Source of the DNA: DYGX01 sp035325905 | GTDB lineage: Bacteria; Chloroflexota; Anaerolineae; Aggregatilineales; Aggregatilineaceae | DNA length: 32,757 nucleotides | Reading direction: 5' to 3' | Assembly: GCA_035325905.1 (NCBI GenBank) | Contig: DAOKYY010000034.1 | Coordinates: forward strand, 1 to 32,757 | Part shown: in pieces, positions 16,500-24,684 of the stretch | How positions within the stretch are numbered: the stretch's first letter is position 1 | Layout of the letters: each line of letters begins with the position of its first letter | The notes under the pieces: generated by a model | Seen by the model: the letters and a program-made list of their open reading frames with translations, nothing else | The model's database searches: none | What the model was told of the DNA's origin: nothing | Program-made: the position numbers and the translations under genes

Positions 16500-17480
16500 A
16501 TGAACCGTCGCGAATTCCTGAAGAACAGTGCTCTGGCCGCCGCCGCCGCCGCGATTCCGGGAGGCATGCGCAAAGCCGCCGCGCAGTCCGATCAGCTCTA
16601 CTACATGGTTACATTCGTCTCCGGCATCGACTACTGGAAAGACTGCTATCGCGGCATGCAGGACGCCGCCGAGTTCCTGGGCGTGAATGTCGAGTACACC
16701 GGCACGCCGGAGAACGACATCACCGCCGAGGTGCGCGTCTTCGAAGAGGTCGCCGGCCAGAACCCTGCCGGTATTCTGGCGACGATCATCAACCCGGACG
16801 CTTTCATCGAAGCGATCAACAACGCGATTGACGCGGGCACGCCGGTCGTCTGCTTCGACGCCGACTCGCCGCTTAGCAAGCGGTACAGCTTCGTCGGCAC
16901 CGGCAACTACTACGCGGGCGTCGTGGCCGCGCGCTATCTTGGGCCGCTGGTGGGCGAAGGCAAGGTCGCGATCTCCAGCGTCGCCGCGCAGTTGAACCAT
17001 GTCCAGCGCCGTCAGGGCTTCATCGACACGCTGGCCGCCGAATTCCCCACCGTCGTAACCGCCGACAACCTGATCATCGACGACCAGAACAACTCCACGA
17101 CCGCCGCCGAGAAGATGTCCGCCCTGCTGATCGCCGAGCCGGAGATCAAGGGCATCTTCGCCACCGACGCGCTTGGCGCGGTTGGCGTGGGCCAGGCCGT
17201 GCGCGAAGCGGGCCTCAGCGGGCAGCTTCCGATCATCGGCTTCGACTACGACGAGGGCACGCTCGACCTGATCGACAGCGGCGAGCTGAGCGCGACGCTG
17301 GCCCAGGGCACCTGGCAGATGGGCTTCTGGGGGCTGATGATGCTCTACGCCGTCCGCAACGGCCTGATCAAGTCGGTCAGCGACTGGCAGGCGGCCGGCA
17401 TCTCGCCGCTGCCGCCGAACGTCGATACCGGCGTGGTGGTCATCACCGCCGACAACAGCCAGTACTGGCGCGCCTCGTAG
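16500..17480 (+). CDS. Sugar ABC transporter substrate-binding protein (RbsB-like) with Tat-type leader
   Basis: 326 residues from ATG 16500, which has GAGAGGA at the right distance; the in-frame ATG at 16485 lies only a few bases from AGGAG, too close to use it. The leader has a twin-arginine motif (NRREFLKNS, 2-10), an Ala-rich hydrophobic stretch and a cut near AAAQ (about residue 29), with no lipobox Cys. The mature protein is a type I periplasmic-binding fold: Asp in CFDADSP, the GTGNYYAGVVAARYL helix, IFATDALGAVGVGQAVREAG and IIGFDYDEGTLDLI. It captures the sugar outside and delivers it to the RbsC-type permease. It ends the operon just before a strong terminator. The substrate is probably arabinose or a related pentose by context. 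Confidence 0.94.
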   Translation: MNRREFLKNSALAAAAAAIPGGMRKAAAQSDQLYYMVTFVSGIDYWKDCYRGMQDAAEFLGVNVEYTGTPENDITAEVRVFEEVAGQNPAGILATIINPDAFIEAINNAIDAGTPVVCFDADSPLSKRYSFVGTGNYYAGVVAARYLGPLVGEGKVAISSVAAQLNHVQRRQGFIDTLAAEFPTVVTADNLIIDDQNNSTTAAEKMSALLIAEPEIKGIFATDALGAVGVGQAVREAGLSGQLPIIGFDYDEGTLDLIDSGELSATLAQGTWQMGFWGLMMLYAVRNGLIKSVSDWQAAGISPLPPNVDTGVVVITADNSQYWRAS

Positions 17481-17514
17481 CCCTGGCGACTTTTCGCCTG
17501 CCCTGTGTGCACCG

Positions 17515-17546
17515 GCCCGCGACCTCCCGGTCGCGGGCTTTCTTTT
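17515..17546 (+). terminator. Rho-independent terminator of the sugar transporter operon
   Basis: A 10-bp perfect stem (GCCCGCGACC with GGTCGCGGGC, 17515-17524 and 17529-17538) has a 4-base loop and is followed by TTTCTTTT. Confidence 0.95.
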
Positions 17547-17576
17547 GGAGCCTGCCGGGACTCGGCGCGTCGCGGC

Positions 17577-17607
17577 TTGCCCGCTTGCCCCTGAGTTTGT
17601 CTATAAT
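17577..17607 (+). promoter_or_regulatory. Probable promoter of the sucAB operon
   Basis: A perfect -10 TATAAT (17602-17607) lies 60 bases before sucA. The best -35 is TTGCCC (17577-17582) at a long 19-base spacing, so only the -10 is convincing. Confidence 0.5.
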
Positions 17608-17666
17608 CTCGGTAACTTGCCCGGCACTCTGCGCTTTTGGCCCGCAATGAACATTCAGGGGTAGGC

Positions 17667-20471
17667 ATGAGCTTCTGGCGCGATTTCCCCGGCCCGAACG
17701 CGGCATATATTCTTGATCTCTACGAACGCTATCGGCAGGACCCGGCGTCGGTCGATGCTGACACGCGACGCGCGTTCGAGCGCTGGGCGCCCCCGGTCGA
17801 CGGGGCTGCTCGCCGGGACGGCACGCTCGCGCCGGAAGGCGTCGCGCTGGACCAGGCGGTCGGCGTGGCGAACCTGGCGAACGCGATCCGCACCTATGGA
17901 CACCTGGCCGCGCAGCTTGACCCGCTTGGCAGCGAGCCGCTCGGCGACCCAATGCTCAGTCTCGACGCGCACGGGCTGACTGAGGACGCCTTGCGCGCGC
18001 TACCGGCGAGCCTGGTCAGCGGCCCGGCGGCTGAGAACGCGGCCAACGCTCACGAAGCGATCCTGGCGCTGCGGCGGATTTACTCCTCGACGATTGGGTA
18101 CGACACCAACGATATTCGCATCTGGGAAGAGCGCGACTGGCTGCGCGAGGCGATTGAGTCGCGACGCTACTCGGTCGAGCGCCAGCCGATCAACCCGGCG
18201 GCGATGCTCGACCGCCTGACGCAGGTCGAGGTCTTCGAGCAATTTCTGCACCGTATCTTCCCCGGCAAGCACCGCTTTTCGATCGAAGGGCTGGACATCA
18301 TGATCCCGATGATCGACGAGCTGCTATGCGTCGCGGCGGAAGCGGGCACGCGCCGCATCTCAATCGGGATGGCGCATCGCGGGCGGCTGAACGTGCTGGC
18401 GCACATCCTCAACAAGCCCTACGCGCAAATCCTGGCCGAGTTCAAAGACCCGGTGCAAGGGCGGCACTTCCGCGAGGACCTGGGCTGGACCGGCGACGTG
18501 AAGTATCACCTGGGCGGCGAGCGCAGCCCGCAAAGCGGCGCCGAGTGCGATCTGGCCGTGACGATGGCCCCCAACCCCAGCCACCTTGAAGCGGTCAACC
18601 CGGTCGTGCTCGGTATGGCGCGCGCCGGTGGGACCGACGCCAGCCAGCCAGGCGAGCCGCGCTTCGACCCCAGCCTGACGCTGCCGCTGCTCATTCATGG
18701 CGACGCCGCCTTCCCCGGCCAGGGCGTCGTCGCGGAGACGCTGAACCTGTCACGCCTGCCCGGCTACTGGACAGGCGGCGCGATTCACATCATCGCCAAC
18801 AACCAGCTCGGCTACACCACCCTGCCGGAAGACGCGCGCAGCACGTATCACGCCAGCTCGCTCGCCAAAGGCTTCAAAATGCCAATTGTCCACGTCAACG
18901 CCGACGCCCCCGAAGCGTGCATCGAGGTCATCCGGCTGGCGGCAGCCTACCGGGCGCGCTTCCGCAAGGACTTCGTGATCGACCTGATCGGCTACCGGCG
19001 CTATGGACACAACGAAGGCGACGAGCCGAGCTTCACCCAGCCGCTGATGTACGAGACGATCCGCCGCCACCCGACCGTCCGCGAGCTATGGGCCGATACT
19101 CTGGCCGAGCGCGGGATCATCGGCGTGGAGGAGGCCGCCGAACGTGTCCGCCAGGGCATGGCGGCGCTGCAAGAAGTCTATGACGCGCTCGACCCGGAGG
19201 CGGCCTTGCAGGAGCCATACCCCAGGCTGGCGCCGCCCGGCACGGCGCGGCGCGTCAACACGACATTCGCGCTCGACGACCTGCACGCGCTGAACGAGTC
19301 GCTGCTGACTCTGCCGGACGGCTTTGCGCTGCATCCCAAGCTGGTGCGCATGATGGACCGGCGGCGCGAGGCGCTCCACGCCGACGACGAGCCGGTCGTC
19401 GATTGGGCGACCGCCGAAGAGCTGGCGCTGGGCACGATCCTGGCCGGGGGCGTCCCGATCCGCTTCACCGGGGAAGATACCGAGCGCGGCACTTTCAACC
19501 AGCGCCACGCAGTCTTTCACGATATCAACACCGGCGCGACCTACACTCCGTTGCAAGCCATTCCCCAGGCGAAAGCGGCGTTTGAGATTCACAACAGCCC
19601 GCTCAGCGAGAACGCGGTGCTCGGCTACGAGTACGGCTACAACATCCAGGAGCCGGGCCGGCTGGTGCTCTGGGAGGCGCAGTACGGTGACTTTATCAAC
19701 GCCGCGCAGGTCGTGGTGGACGAGTTCATCACCTCGGCGCGCGCCAAATGGGGCCAGACGCCGTCGCTGGTGCTGCTGCTGCCGCATGGCTACGAGGGCG
19801 CCGGGCCAGACCATTCCAGCGCGCGGCTGGAGCGGTTTCTGACGCTGTCCGCCGAGAATAACCTGCGCGTCGCCAACCCGACCACGCCTGCCCAGTTCTA
19901 CCACCTGCTGCGCCGCCAGGCGCTGCTGCTTGAGACCGATCCGCTGCCGCTGGTCGTGATGACCCCCAAGAGCCTGCTGCGCCACCCGCTGGTTGCCTCG
20001 ACGATGCGCGAGCTGGCCGAGGGCCGCTGGCACCCGGTGCTCGCCGACCCGCGCACCGACGACGATCCTGCCGCGATCCGGCGGTTGTTCCTGTGCAGCG
20101 GCAAGGTCTATATCGACCTGATCAGCAGCGAGCAGCGCGCCCAACATCCGGAAGTCGCGATCGTGCGCGTCGAGCAGCTCGCCCCATTTCCGGCGGACGA
20201 TCTCGCGCCGGTGCTCGCCCGCCTGCCCGCGCTGGAAGAAGTCGTGTGGGTGCAGGAGGAGCCGCAGAACATGGGCGCGTGGGACTTCGTCGCGCCGCAC
20301 CTGCGCGCGCTGAGCGCCAATCGCTGGCCGCTGCGCTATGTCGGGCGCGCGGCCAGCTCCAGCCCGGCGGAAGGCTCGGCGGCGTGGCACGCGGCCAACC
20401 AGGCGCTGTTGCTCCGCCAGGCGTATGACACGGGGCCGGACGAGATCGCGGACGATTTCATCATCAGCTAA
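17667..20471 (+). CDS. sucA: 2-oxoglutarate dehydrogenase E1 component
   Basis: 934 residues, the usual length. Thiamine-diphosphate-dependent decarboxylation of 2-oxoglutarate in the TCA cycle, passing the succinyl group to E2 lipoate. Start at ATG 17667 (MSFWRDFPGPNAAYILDLYERY matches the E2-binding N-terminal helix of the family); an upstream TTG at 17637 is less likely. Domain 1 has IGMAHRGRLNVLAHIL (233-248), HGDAAFPGQGVVAETLNLS (344-362) and the ThDP/Mg motif ending in Asn378/Asn379 (IIANNQLGYTT). RYGHNEGDEPSFTQPLMYE supplies catalytic-loop residues. Domain 2 has FNQRHAVFHD and SENAVLGYEYGY, and the C-terminal domain has the QEEPQNMGAW block. It is followed 41 bases later by sucB. No E3 (lpd) gene is in the window. 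Confidence 0.97.
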   Translation: MSFWRDFPGPNAAYILDLYERYRQDPASVDADTRRAFERWAPPVDGAARRDGTLAPEGVALDQAVGVANLANAIRTYGHLAAQLDPLGSEPLGDPMLSLDAHGLTEDALRALPASLVSGPAAENAANAHEAILALRRIYSSTIGYDTNDIRIWEERDWLREAIESRRYSVERQPINPAAMLDRLTQVEVFEQFLHRIFPGKHRFSIEGLDIMIPMIDELLCVAAEAGTRRISIGMAHRGRLNVLAHILNKPYAQILAEFKDPVQGRHFREDLGWTGDVKYHLGGERSPQSGAECDLAVTMAPNPSHLEAVNPVVLGMARAGGTDASQPGEPRFDPSLTLPLLIHGDAAFPGQGVVAETLNLSRLPGYWTGGAIHIIANNQLGYTTLPEDARSTYHASSLAKGFKMPIVHVNADAPEACIEVIRLAAAYRARFRKDFVIDLIGYRRYGHNEGDEPSFTQPLMYETIRRHPTVRELWADTLAERGIIGVEEAAERVRQGMAALQEVYDALDPEAALQEPYPRLAPPGTARRVNTTFALDDLHALNESLLTLPDGFALHPKLVRMMDRRREALHADDEPVVDWATAEELALGTILAGGVPIRFTGEDTERGTFNQRHAVFHDINTGATYTPLQAIPQAKAAFEIHNSPLSENAVLGYEYGYNIQEPGRLVLWEAQYGDFINAAQVVVDEFITSARAKWGQTPSLVLLLPHGYEGAGPDHSSARLERFLTLSAENNLRVANPTTPAQFYHLLRRQALLLETDPLPLVVMTPKSLLRHPLVASTMRELAEGRWHPVLADPRTDDDPAAIRRLFLCSGKVYIDLISSEQRAQHPEVAIVRVEQLAPFPADDLAPVLARLPALEEVVWVQEEPQNMGAWDFVAPHLRALSANRWPLRYVGRAASSSPAEGSAAWHAANQALLLRQAYDTGPDEIADDFIIS

Positions 20472-20512
20472 GCCATGATCCACTGACGACCTGACTGCGA
20501 GGGAGTTGCACC

Positions 20513-21790
20513 ATGCCGACCGAGATTAAAGTGCCAGACCTGGGGGAATCGATCGTCGAGGCGACCCTCGCGGAGTGGCTGAAGGCCGTAGGCGACCCGG
20601 TCAAAGCCGGTGAGCCGGTGCTGACGCTGGAAACGGACAAGGTCGATCTTGAAGTGGGCGCCACCAAAGACGGCGTGCTGGCCGAGATCCGGGTTGAGCG
20701 GGGTACCGACGTCAAGGTAGGCGACGTGGTCGGCCTGATCGACGAGTCGGCTGCGCCCGCCGAGCAGAAACCGGCTCCCCCTGCCGAAAAGCCGGCGTCT
20801 GCCGCACCAGGCGAGGAAGCGCCACCCGCCGAAGGCCGCGCTGAGGACGGTGTGGAGCCGCAAGGGCCGGGTCGCGTCTCGCCCGTTGCGCGGAAGCTGG
20901 CCGAGGAAAAGGGCGTCGATCTGGCGCAAGTGCACGGCAGCGGCGCGCACGGTCGCGTCACCAAAGAAGATGTCGAGCGACATCTCGCCGCCGCCGAAAA
21001 ACCGGCTGCTGAATCCGCCGCCGCCGAGAAACCCGCCCCCCCGTCCCGTCCTGCCGCCACCGCGCCCACACCTGCGACGGCTGACGGGACGCGGCGCGAG
21101 GAGCGCGTCCGCATGTCGCGCCGCCGCCGCACGATCGCGGAGCGGCTGGTCGAGGCGCAGCGCACCGCCGCCATGCTGACGACCTTCAATGAGATTGACA
21201 TGAGCGCGATCATGGCTCTGCGCGCGCGCCGCAAAGACGCCTTCAAAGAGCGTCACGGCGTCAGCCTGGGGCTGACCTCGTTCTTCGTCAAGGCGGCGGT
21301 CGGCGCGCTGAAGGCCTTTCCGCGCCTCAACGCCGAGATCGACGGCGACGAGATGGTCCTCAAGCGGTACTATGATATCGGGATCGCGGTTGGCGCGGAA
21401 GACGGGCTGGTCGTCCCGGTGCTGCGCGACGCCGACCGGATGTCCTTCGCCGCGATTGAGCAGAAAGTGCGCGAGTACGTCGAGCAGTCGCAGGGCGGCA
21501 CGCTCTCGCTCGAAGACTTGCGCGGCGGGACATTCACGATCACCAACGGGGGGGTGTTCGGCTCGCTGCTCAGCACGCCGATCCTCAACCCGCCCCAGGT
21601 TGGCATCCTCGGCCTGCACAAGATCGAAGACCGCCCAATCGCGGTCAACGGGCAGGTCGAGATTCGCCCGATGATGTACGTCGCGCTGAGCTACGATCAC
21701 CGCATCGTGGACGGGCGTGAGGCGGTGCAGTTCCTGGTCCGCGTCAAGGAGCTGGCGGAAGACCCGGAGACGCTGCTGATCGAAGGATAA
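20513..21790 (+). CDS. sucB: Dihydrolipoyllysine-residue succinyltransferase (2-oxoglutarate dehydrogenase E2)
   Basis: 425 residues. The lipoyl domain (1-77) carries the lipoylated Lys43 in LETDKVDLEV. A Pro/Ala/Glu-rich swinging linker (80-118) leads to a peripheral subunit-binding domain (121-158, RVSPVARKLAEEKGVDLAQV...GRVTKEDV), a second flexible linker, and the acyltransferase domain from about 195. The catalytic residues are His396 and Asp400 in SYDHRIVDGREA near the C-terminus. The DKVDLEV lipoyl site and RRRRTIAERLVEAQ are succinyltransferase-like, in agreement with the adjacent sucA. A GAGGGAG Shine-Dalgarno lies nine bases upstream. It forms the core of the multienzyme complex in the cytosol. 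Confidence 0.96.
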   Translation: MPTEIKVPDLGESIVEATLAEWLKAVGDPVKAGEPVLTLETDKVDLEVGATKDGVLAEIRVERGTDVKVGDVVGLIDESAAPAEQKPAPPAEKPASAAPGEEAPPAEGRAEDGVEPQGPGRVSPVARKLAEEKGVDLAQVHGSGAHGRVTKEDVERHLAAAEKPAAESAAAEKPAPPSRPAATAPTPATADGTRREERVRMSRRRRTIAERLVEAQRTAAMLTTFNEIDMSAIMALRARRKDAFKERHGVSLGLTSFFVKAAVGALKAFPRLNAEIDGDEMVLKRYYDIGIAVGAEDGLVVPVLRDADRMSFAAIEQKVREYVEQSQGGTLSLEDLRGGTFTITNGGVFGSLLSTPILNPPQVGILGLHKIEDRPIAVNGQVEIRPMMYVALSYDHRIVDGREAVQFLVRVKELAEDPETLLIEG

Positions 21791-21890
21791 GCGCGGCGAC
21801 GCGCTCATGTGGAATGCGCTCGCGCGCCTCGACCGGCGGCGAGCGTTTTGTTCCGGTGATCTTGCGCTTGCTCATGCGAGAGGAAACCTG

Positions 21891-23063
21891 ATGTCAGAGT
21901 GGAAGAAGGCGGTCGCGCAGGTCGCCAGCAACGTCGAGGATCACTACGACCTGTTGAAGCTCCGCCTGCGCGAGAAGCTCGGCATTGGCCCGGTCCACCT
22001 CCTGACCTACCTGGGCTATGGCACGCCGACCGAGCTGATCCTGCGCGGGCGGGCGGTCGCCGATCACGATGTGTCCCCCGCGACCGAGAACGACACGATC
22101 TGGCAGAATCTGCTCAACATGTACCGGCGCTTCACCACGCGTGAGATTCCGTACGCCCAGGTGCGGGCGCGCTTCGGAGAGCTGGAGCAGACGGTCCAGG
22201 CCGACGAGGAAGGCTTCTTCCGGGTGCATTTCATGCTCGACGCGCCGCTGCCGCCCGGCTCGATGTGGCACACGATCGCGCTGGAGCTGATCGACTACGC
22301 CGATCAGGGCGGGGCGCGGGGGTCGGGCAGCGTGCTGGTGCCCCCGCCCGCCGCCCAGTTCGGCGTAATCAGCGATCTGGACGACACGGTCCTGCGGACG
22401 GATGTGCTCGATTTCGTCAAGATGGCGCGCAACACCTTTCTCAACAACGCTCACACCCGCCTGCCCTTCGCCGGCGTCGCGGAGTTTTACCGCGCGCTCC
22501 AGCGCGGGACCGCCGGCTCCTTCAACCCCATCTTCTACATCTCAAACAGCCCGTGGAACCTGTACGATCTGCTGGTCGACTTCTTCGAGGTGCGCGAGAT
22601 CCCGCTGGGGCCGATGTTTCTGACCGACCTGGGGCTGACCGGCGAGCACTTCTTCCGGCGCGAGCCGGTCGAGCACAAGCTGGAGCACATCGTCGGACTG
22701 CTGGAGACCTACCCCGGCTTGCCGTTCATTCTGATCGGCGACAGCAGCGAGACAGACCCCGAAATCTATCACCAGGCGGCGGTCGAGCATCCGGGGCGGA
22801 TCCGCGCGATCTACATCCGCGATGTGACGAGCGAGGCGCGTGATACCGAGGTGCAAGCCATGATTCGCGAGGTCAAGCGTGCGGGATCGGAGATGGTCGT
22901 GATCCCGGACACGCTCGCCGCCGCGATGCACGCCGTCGAGCGCGGGTTTATTTTGGCCGATACGCTCCGCGCGATCGCCGAGGAAACCGGCGAGGATAAG
23001 CGCGCGCCAGACGGCCTGGAGGCATTGATCGACGCGCTGGGCGATACGCCTTCCACGCCGTAG
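21891..23063 (+). CDS. App1-like (DUF2183) phosphatase, HAD-type
   Basis: 390 residues from ATG 21891, with AGAGGA seven bases upstream; an in-frame ATG at 21807 adds 28 unremarkable residues and has no such site. The N-terminal half (about 40-150) is a beta-rich domain (LLTYLGYGTPTELILRGRAV). The C-terminal half is the App1 catalytic domain: DLDDT (162-166) with nucleophile Asp162, the SNS motif (218-220, YISNSPWN), a conserved Lys263 (HKLEHI) and GDSSETD (283-289). Yeast App1 is a Mg-dependent phosphatidate phosphatase; bacterial homologues are mostly uncharacterised. It follows sucB by 100 bases with no terminator between, so it may be co-transcribed. No membrane segment or signal is seen, so a soluble or peripheral enzyme is expected. 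Lipid substrate is an inference from the family. Confidence 0.88.
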   Translation: MSEWKKAVAQVASNVEDHYDLLKLRLREKLGIGPVHLLTYLGYGTPTELILRGRAVADHDVSPATENDTIWQNLLNMYRRFTTREIPYAQVRARFGELEQTVQADEEGFFRVHFMLDAPLPPGSMWHTIALELIDYADQGGARGSGSVLVPPPAAQFGVISDLDDTVLRTDVLDFVKMARNTFLNNAHTRLPFAGVAEFYRALQRGTAGSFNPIFYISNSPWNLYDLLVDFFEVREIPLGPMFLTDLGLTGEHFFRREPVEHKLEHIVGLLETYPGLPFILIGDSSETDPEIYHQAAVEHPGRIRAIYIRDVTSEARDTEVQAMIREVKRAGSEMVVIPDTLAAAMHAVERGFILADTLRAIAEETGEDKRAPDGLEALIDALGDTPSTP

Positions 23064-23236
23064 ACCGGTATTTGTCGCCTCTCTAAGCGGAAAACGGCCC
23101 AGGTCGCCTATGCCAGGATCGTCCACCTGGTCCATGCTGCCCGTCTCGATACGCTCTATTCTCTGTACAAGAGGAGTTGCGGGCCTGGGGCGCAGGACTC
23201 CTCGCGAGAGCGAAGTTGAGAGGAAGGGAGACACCG

Positions 23237-23596
23237 ATGAGCGTTTTGACCCGCATCACTGAGGGTATGGAAGTTTTCGACCGGACCGGCGACAAGATCG
23301 GCGAGGTTGACTACGTGTATTTCGGCGACGACAACCCGGCCACGCCGGAAGTCGAAGCCGCGACCCCGTCGGACCGCGATCCGCGTGAGGATACGATCGT
23401 CGATGTGGTGGCCGAGGCGTTCACCGTGGACGACATGCCGGAGGAGCTGCGCGAGCGCCTGAAGATGCATGGCTTCATCAAGCTGAGCACGGGCCTGCTG
23501 CGCTCCGACCGGTATATCATGCCCGATCAAATCGCGAGCGTAACCGCAGATAAGGTTCACCTCAACGTCGCGCTGGACGAGCTGGCGCAGACCTAG
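23237..23596 (+). CDS. Small PRC-barrel-type protein (first of three)
   Basis: 119 residues from ATG 23237, with GGGAG eight bases upstream. The N-terminal segment GMEVFDRTGDKIGEVDYVYFGD (10-31) reads as the first strands of a PRC barrel, followed by an acidic insert (PEVEAATPSDRDPREDT) and a second half ending in FIKLSTGLLRSDRYIMPDQIASVTADKVHLNV, where the barrel closes. PRC barrels occur in photosynthetic reaction-centre subunit H and in RNA-processing factor RimM, and many stand-alone copies are linked to stress. No signal or membrane segment. It has its own terminator at 23626-23658. Function unknown; grouping with two more PRC genes within 3 kb suggests a common theme. Confidence 0.8.
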   Translation: MSVLTRITEGMEVFDRTGDKIGEVDYVYFGDDNPATPEVEAATPSDRDPREDTIVDVVAEAFTVDDMPEELRERLKMHGFIKLSTGLLRSDRYIMPDQIASVTADKVHLNVALDELAQT

Positions 23597-23625
23597 CGGT
23601 ACGCTCGCCACTCCCTGGTCACGCC

Positions 23626-23658
23626 GACCGGCCCGCGATCGCCTGGGGCCGGTCTTTT
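23626..23658 (+). terminator. Rho-independent terminator after the first PRC-barrel gene
   Basis: An 8-bp perfect stem (GACCGGCC with GGCCGGTC, 23626-23633 and 23647-23654) is followed by TTTTATT. Confidence 0.85.
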
Positions 23659-23992
23659 ATTGCGCGTATCCGGGCGGGTCATCTGGCCCATAACGCCATC
23701 CCACCTGTGACCTAGCGAAAAACCCGCCAGTGCCCTCATGATCGAACTGCCGAGGGCGCATACAGTAAACGGTAGAGCACAGCTTCTGCTGTGCATCATG
23801 CATGATAGGCTGCTCTGGGGCAGCCGAGGGAAGCGCCTTCGCCCTGACCTCTTTGATCGCCCAGGCGCTCCCGCTCAGACGCTGCCCCTTCATTGCGTAC
23901 CACCAGGTTAGCCTCACCGGGCCAGCCTGAGACCGAGTTGAAAACGGGAGCTTCGCTGAAAGCGAGACCTAAGAGGGCATAGGAGGTCGATC
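23659..23992. other. Gene-free stretch with several hairpins
   Basis: No convincing coding region. A minus-strand frame at 23657-23917 has only a GTG start, no ribosome binding site and no recognisable domain. The stretch holds a 6-bp stem (GCCCTC at 23732 with GAGGGC ending 23757), then the contiguous inverted repeats listed separately, and ends with the Shine-Dalgarno of the DUF3309 gene. It may contain an untranslated RNA or a decayed element; neither is recognised. Confidence 0.6.
23777..23825. repeat. Three contiguous perfect inverted repeats
   Basis: GCACAGC-TTCT-GCTGTGC (23777-23794), then directly ATCATGCATGAT (23795-23806, a 12-base palindrome), then after one base GGCTGC-TCTGGG-GCAGCC (23808-23825). 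All arms match perfectly. There is no following T-run, so these are not ordinary terminators. Confidence 0.85.
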
Positions 23993-24136
23993 ATGTCGTG
24001 GATTCTGCTCATTCTCCTGGTCGTGCTGCTGCTGGCTGCGCTGCCCGCCTGGCCGTACAGCCGGGGCTGGGGCTATTACCCCAGCGGCGCGCTGACCCTG
24101 CTGCTGATCATTCTTCTGCTTGTGCTGCTGCTCTAA
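23993..24136 (+). CDS. DUF3309 micro-membrane protein
   Basis: 47 residues. Start ATG 23993 with a perfect AGGAGG seven bases upstream. The protein is two hydrophobic helices (MSWILLILLVVLLLAALPAW, 1-20, and ALTLLLIILLLVLLL, 33-47) joined by PYSRGWGYYPSG, the diagnostic loop of the DUF3309 family. A small inner-membrane protein of unknown function; homologues are often found with stress and osmotic genes. It is followed by a strong hairpin and then a PRC-barrel gene, with which it may share a transcript. Confidence 0.88.
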   Translation: MSWILLILLVVLLLAALPAWPYSRGWGYYPSGALTLLLIILLLVLLL

Positions 24137-24156
24137 GCAGCGGCGTCGCCGTAACA

Positions 24157-24187
24157 GGTTCCAGGCGCGCCACGCACGCCTGGAACC
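24157..24187 (+). repeat. Perfect 11-bp hairpin between DUF3309 and PRC genes
   Basis: GGTTCCAGGCG (24157-24167) and CGCCTGGAACC (24177-24187) with a 9-base loop. No T-tract follows, so it is more likely an mRNA-stability or attenuating hairpin than an intrinsic terminator. It ends 17 bases before the AAGGAGG of the next gene. Confidence 0.75.
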
Positions 24188-24214
24188 GCTCTCGAATGAC
24201 ACAAGGAGGCTTCG

Positions 24215-24565
24215 ATGCAACCGCTTGTACTATCAGCCGGAACGCTGACCGGTGACAAGATTCGCAATCCGCAAGGTGAAGACCTGGGGTCGCTTAAGGA
24301 AATCATGCTCGACGTGGGCACCGGGCACATCGCCTACGCCGTAGTCTCGTTCGGCGGCTTCTTAGGTATGGGCAACAAGCTGTTCGCCATCCCGTGGCGG
24401 ATGCTGACGGTCGATACCGAGAACAAGGAGCTGGTGCTCGACGTGGACAAATCGGTCCTCGAGAACGCGCCCGGCTTCGACAAGGATAACTGGCCGAACT
24501 TCTCGGACCGCACCTGGGGCACCCAGATTTACTCGTACTACAACTACGACCCGTATTGGGAGTAG
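24215..24565 (+). CDS. PRC-barrel domain protein (second of three)
   Basis: 116 residues, start ATG 24215 with AAGGAGG six bases upstream. The domain covers nearly the whole chain: ASAGTLTGDKIRNPQGEDLGS-type opening (SAGTLTGDKIRNPQGEDLGS, 7-26), KEIMLDVGTGHIAYAVVSFGG and the closing strand NKLFAIPWRMLTVD, all standard for stand-alone PRC barrels. The C-terminal tail after residue 85 is rich in aromatic residues (YSYYNYDPYWE). Cytosolic, no signal. Possibly in one transcript with the DUF3309 gene 78 bases upstream. Function unknown; homologues are often described as stress-related. Confidence 0.88.
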   Translation: MQPLVLSAGTLTGDKIRNPQGEDLGSLKEIMLDVGTGHIAYAVVSFGGFLGMGNKLFAIPWRMLTVDTENKELVLDVDKSVLENAPGFDKDNWPNFSDRTWGTQIYSYYNYDPYWE

Positions 24566-24622
24566 ACCCGGCGGGTCTGTCCCGCGCCGCGCGGCAGCAC
24601 GCTCCGGCGCTGTGCAAGAAGA

Positions 24623-24660
24623 CCACCGGCGCCCTGCTTTCAGAGCGCCGGTGGTGTTAC
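24623..24660. terminator. Probable terminator between the PRC and SDR genes
   Basis: A 10-bp perfect stem (CCACCGGCGC with GCGCCGGTGG, 24623-24632 and 24645-24654) with a 12-base loop lies between two convergent genes. The flanks are only modestly T-rich on either strand, so termination efficiency is uncertain. Confidence 0.6.
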
Positions 24661-24684
24661 TTTGGAAACCTATATGGAGCTGCG

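Noticed and set aside
15306..17000. 564-codon minus-strand open frame opposite the RbsC and RbsB-type genes
   Set aside because: His/Asp/Arg-rich shadow translation across two genes and their intergenic gap; no domain.
19086..20483. Minus-strand open frame opposite sucA
   Set aside because: Shadow of the E1 coding sequence without motifs.
23657..23917. Possible 86-residue minus-strand gene in the hairpin-rich gap
   Set aside because: Begins at GTG without a ribosome binding site, ends over the terminator at 23626-23658, spans the perfect inverted repeats and shows no domain.
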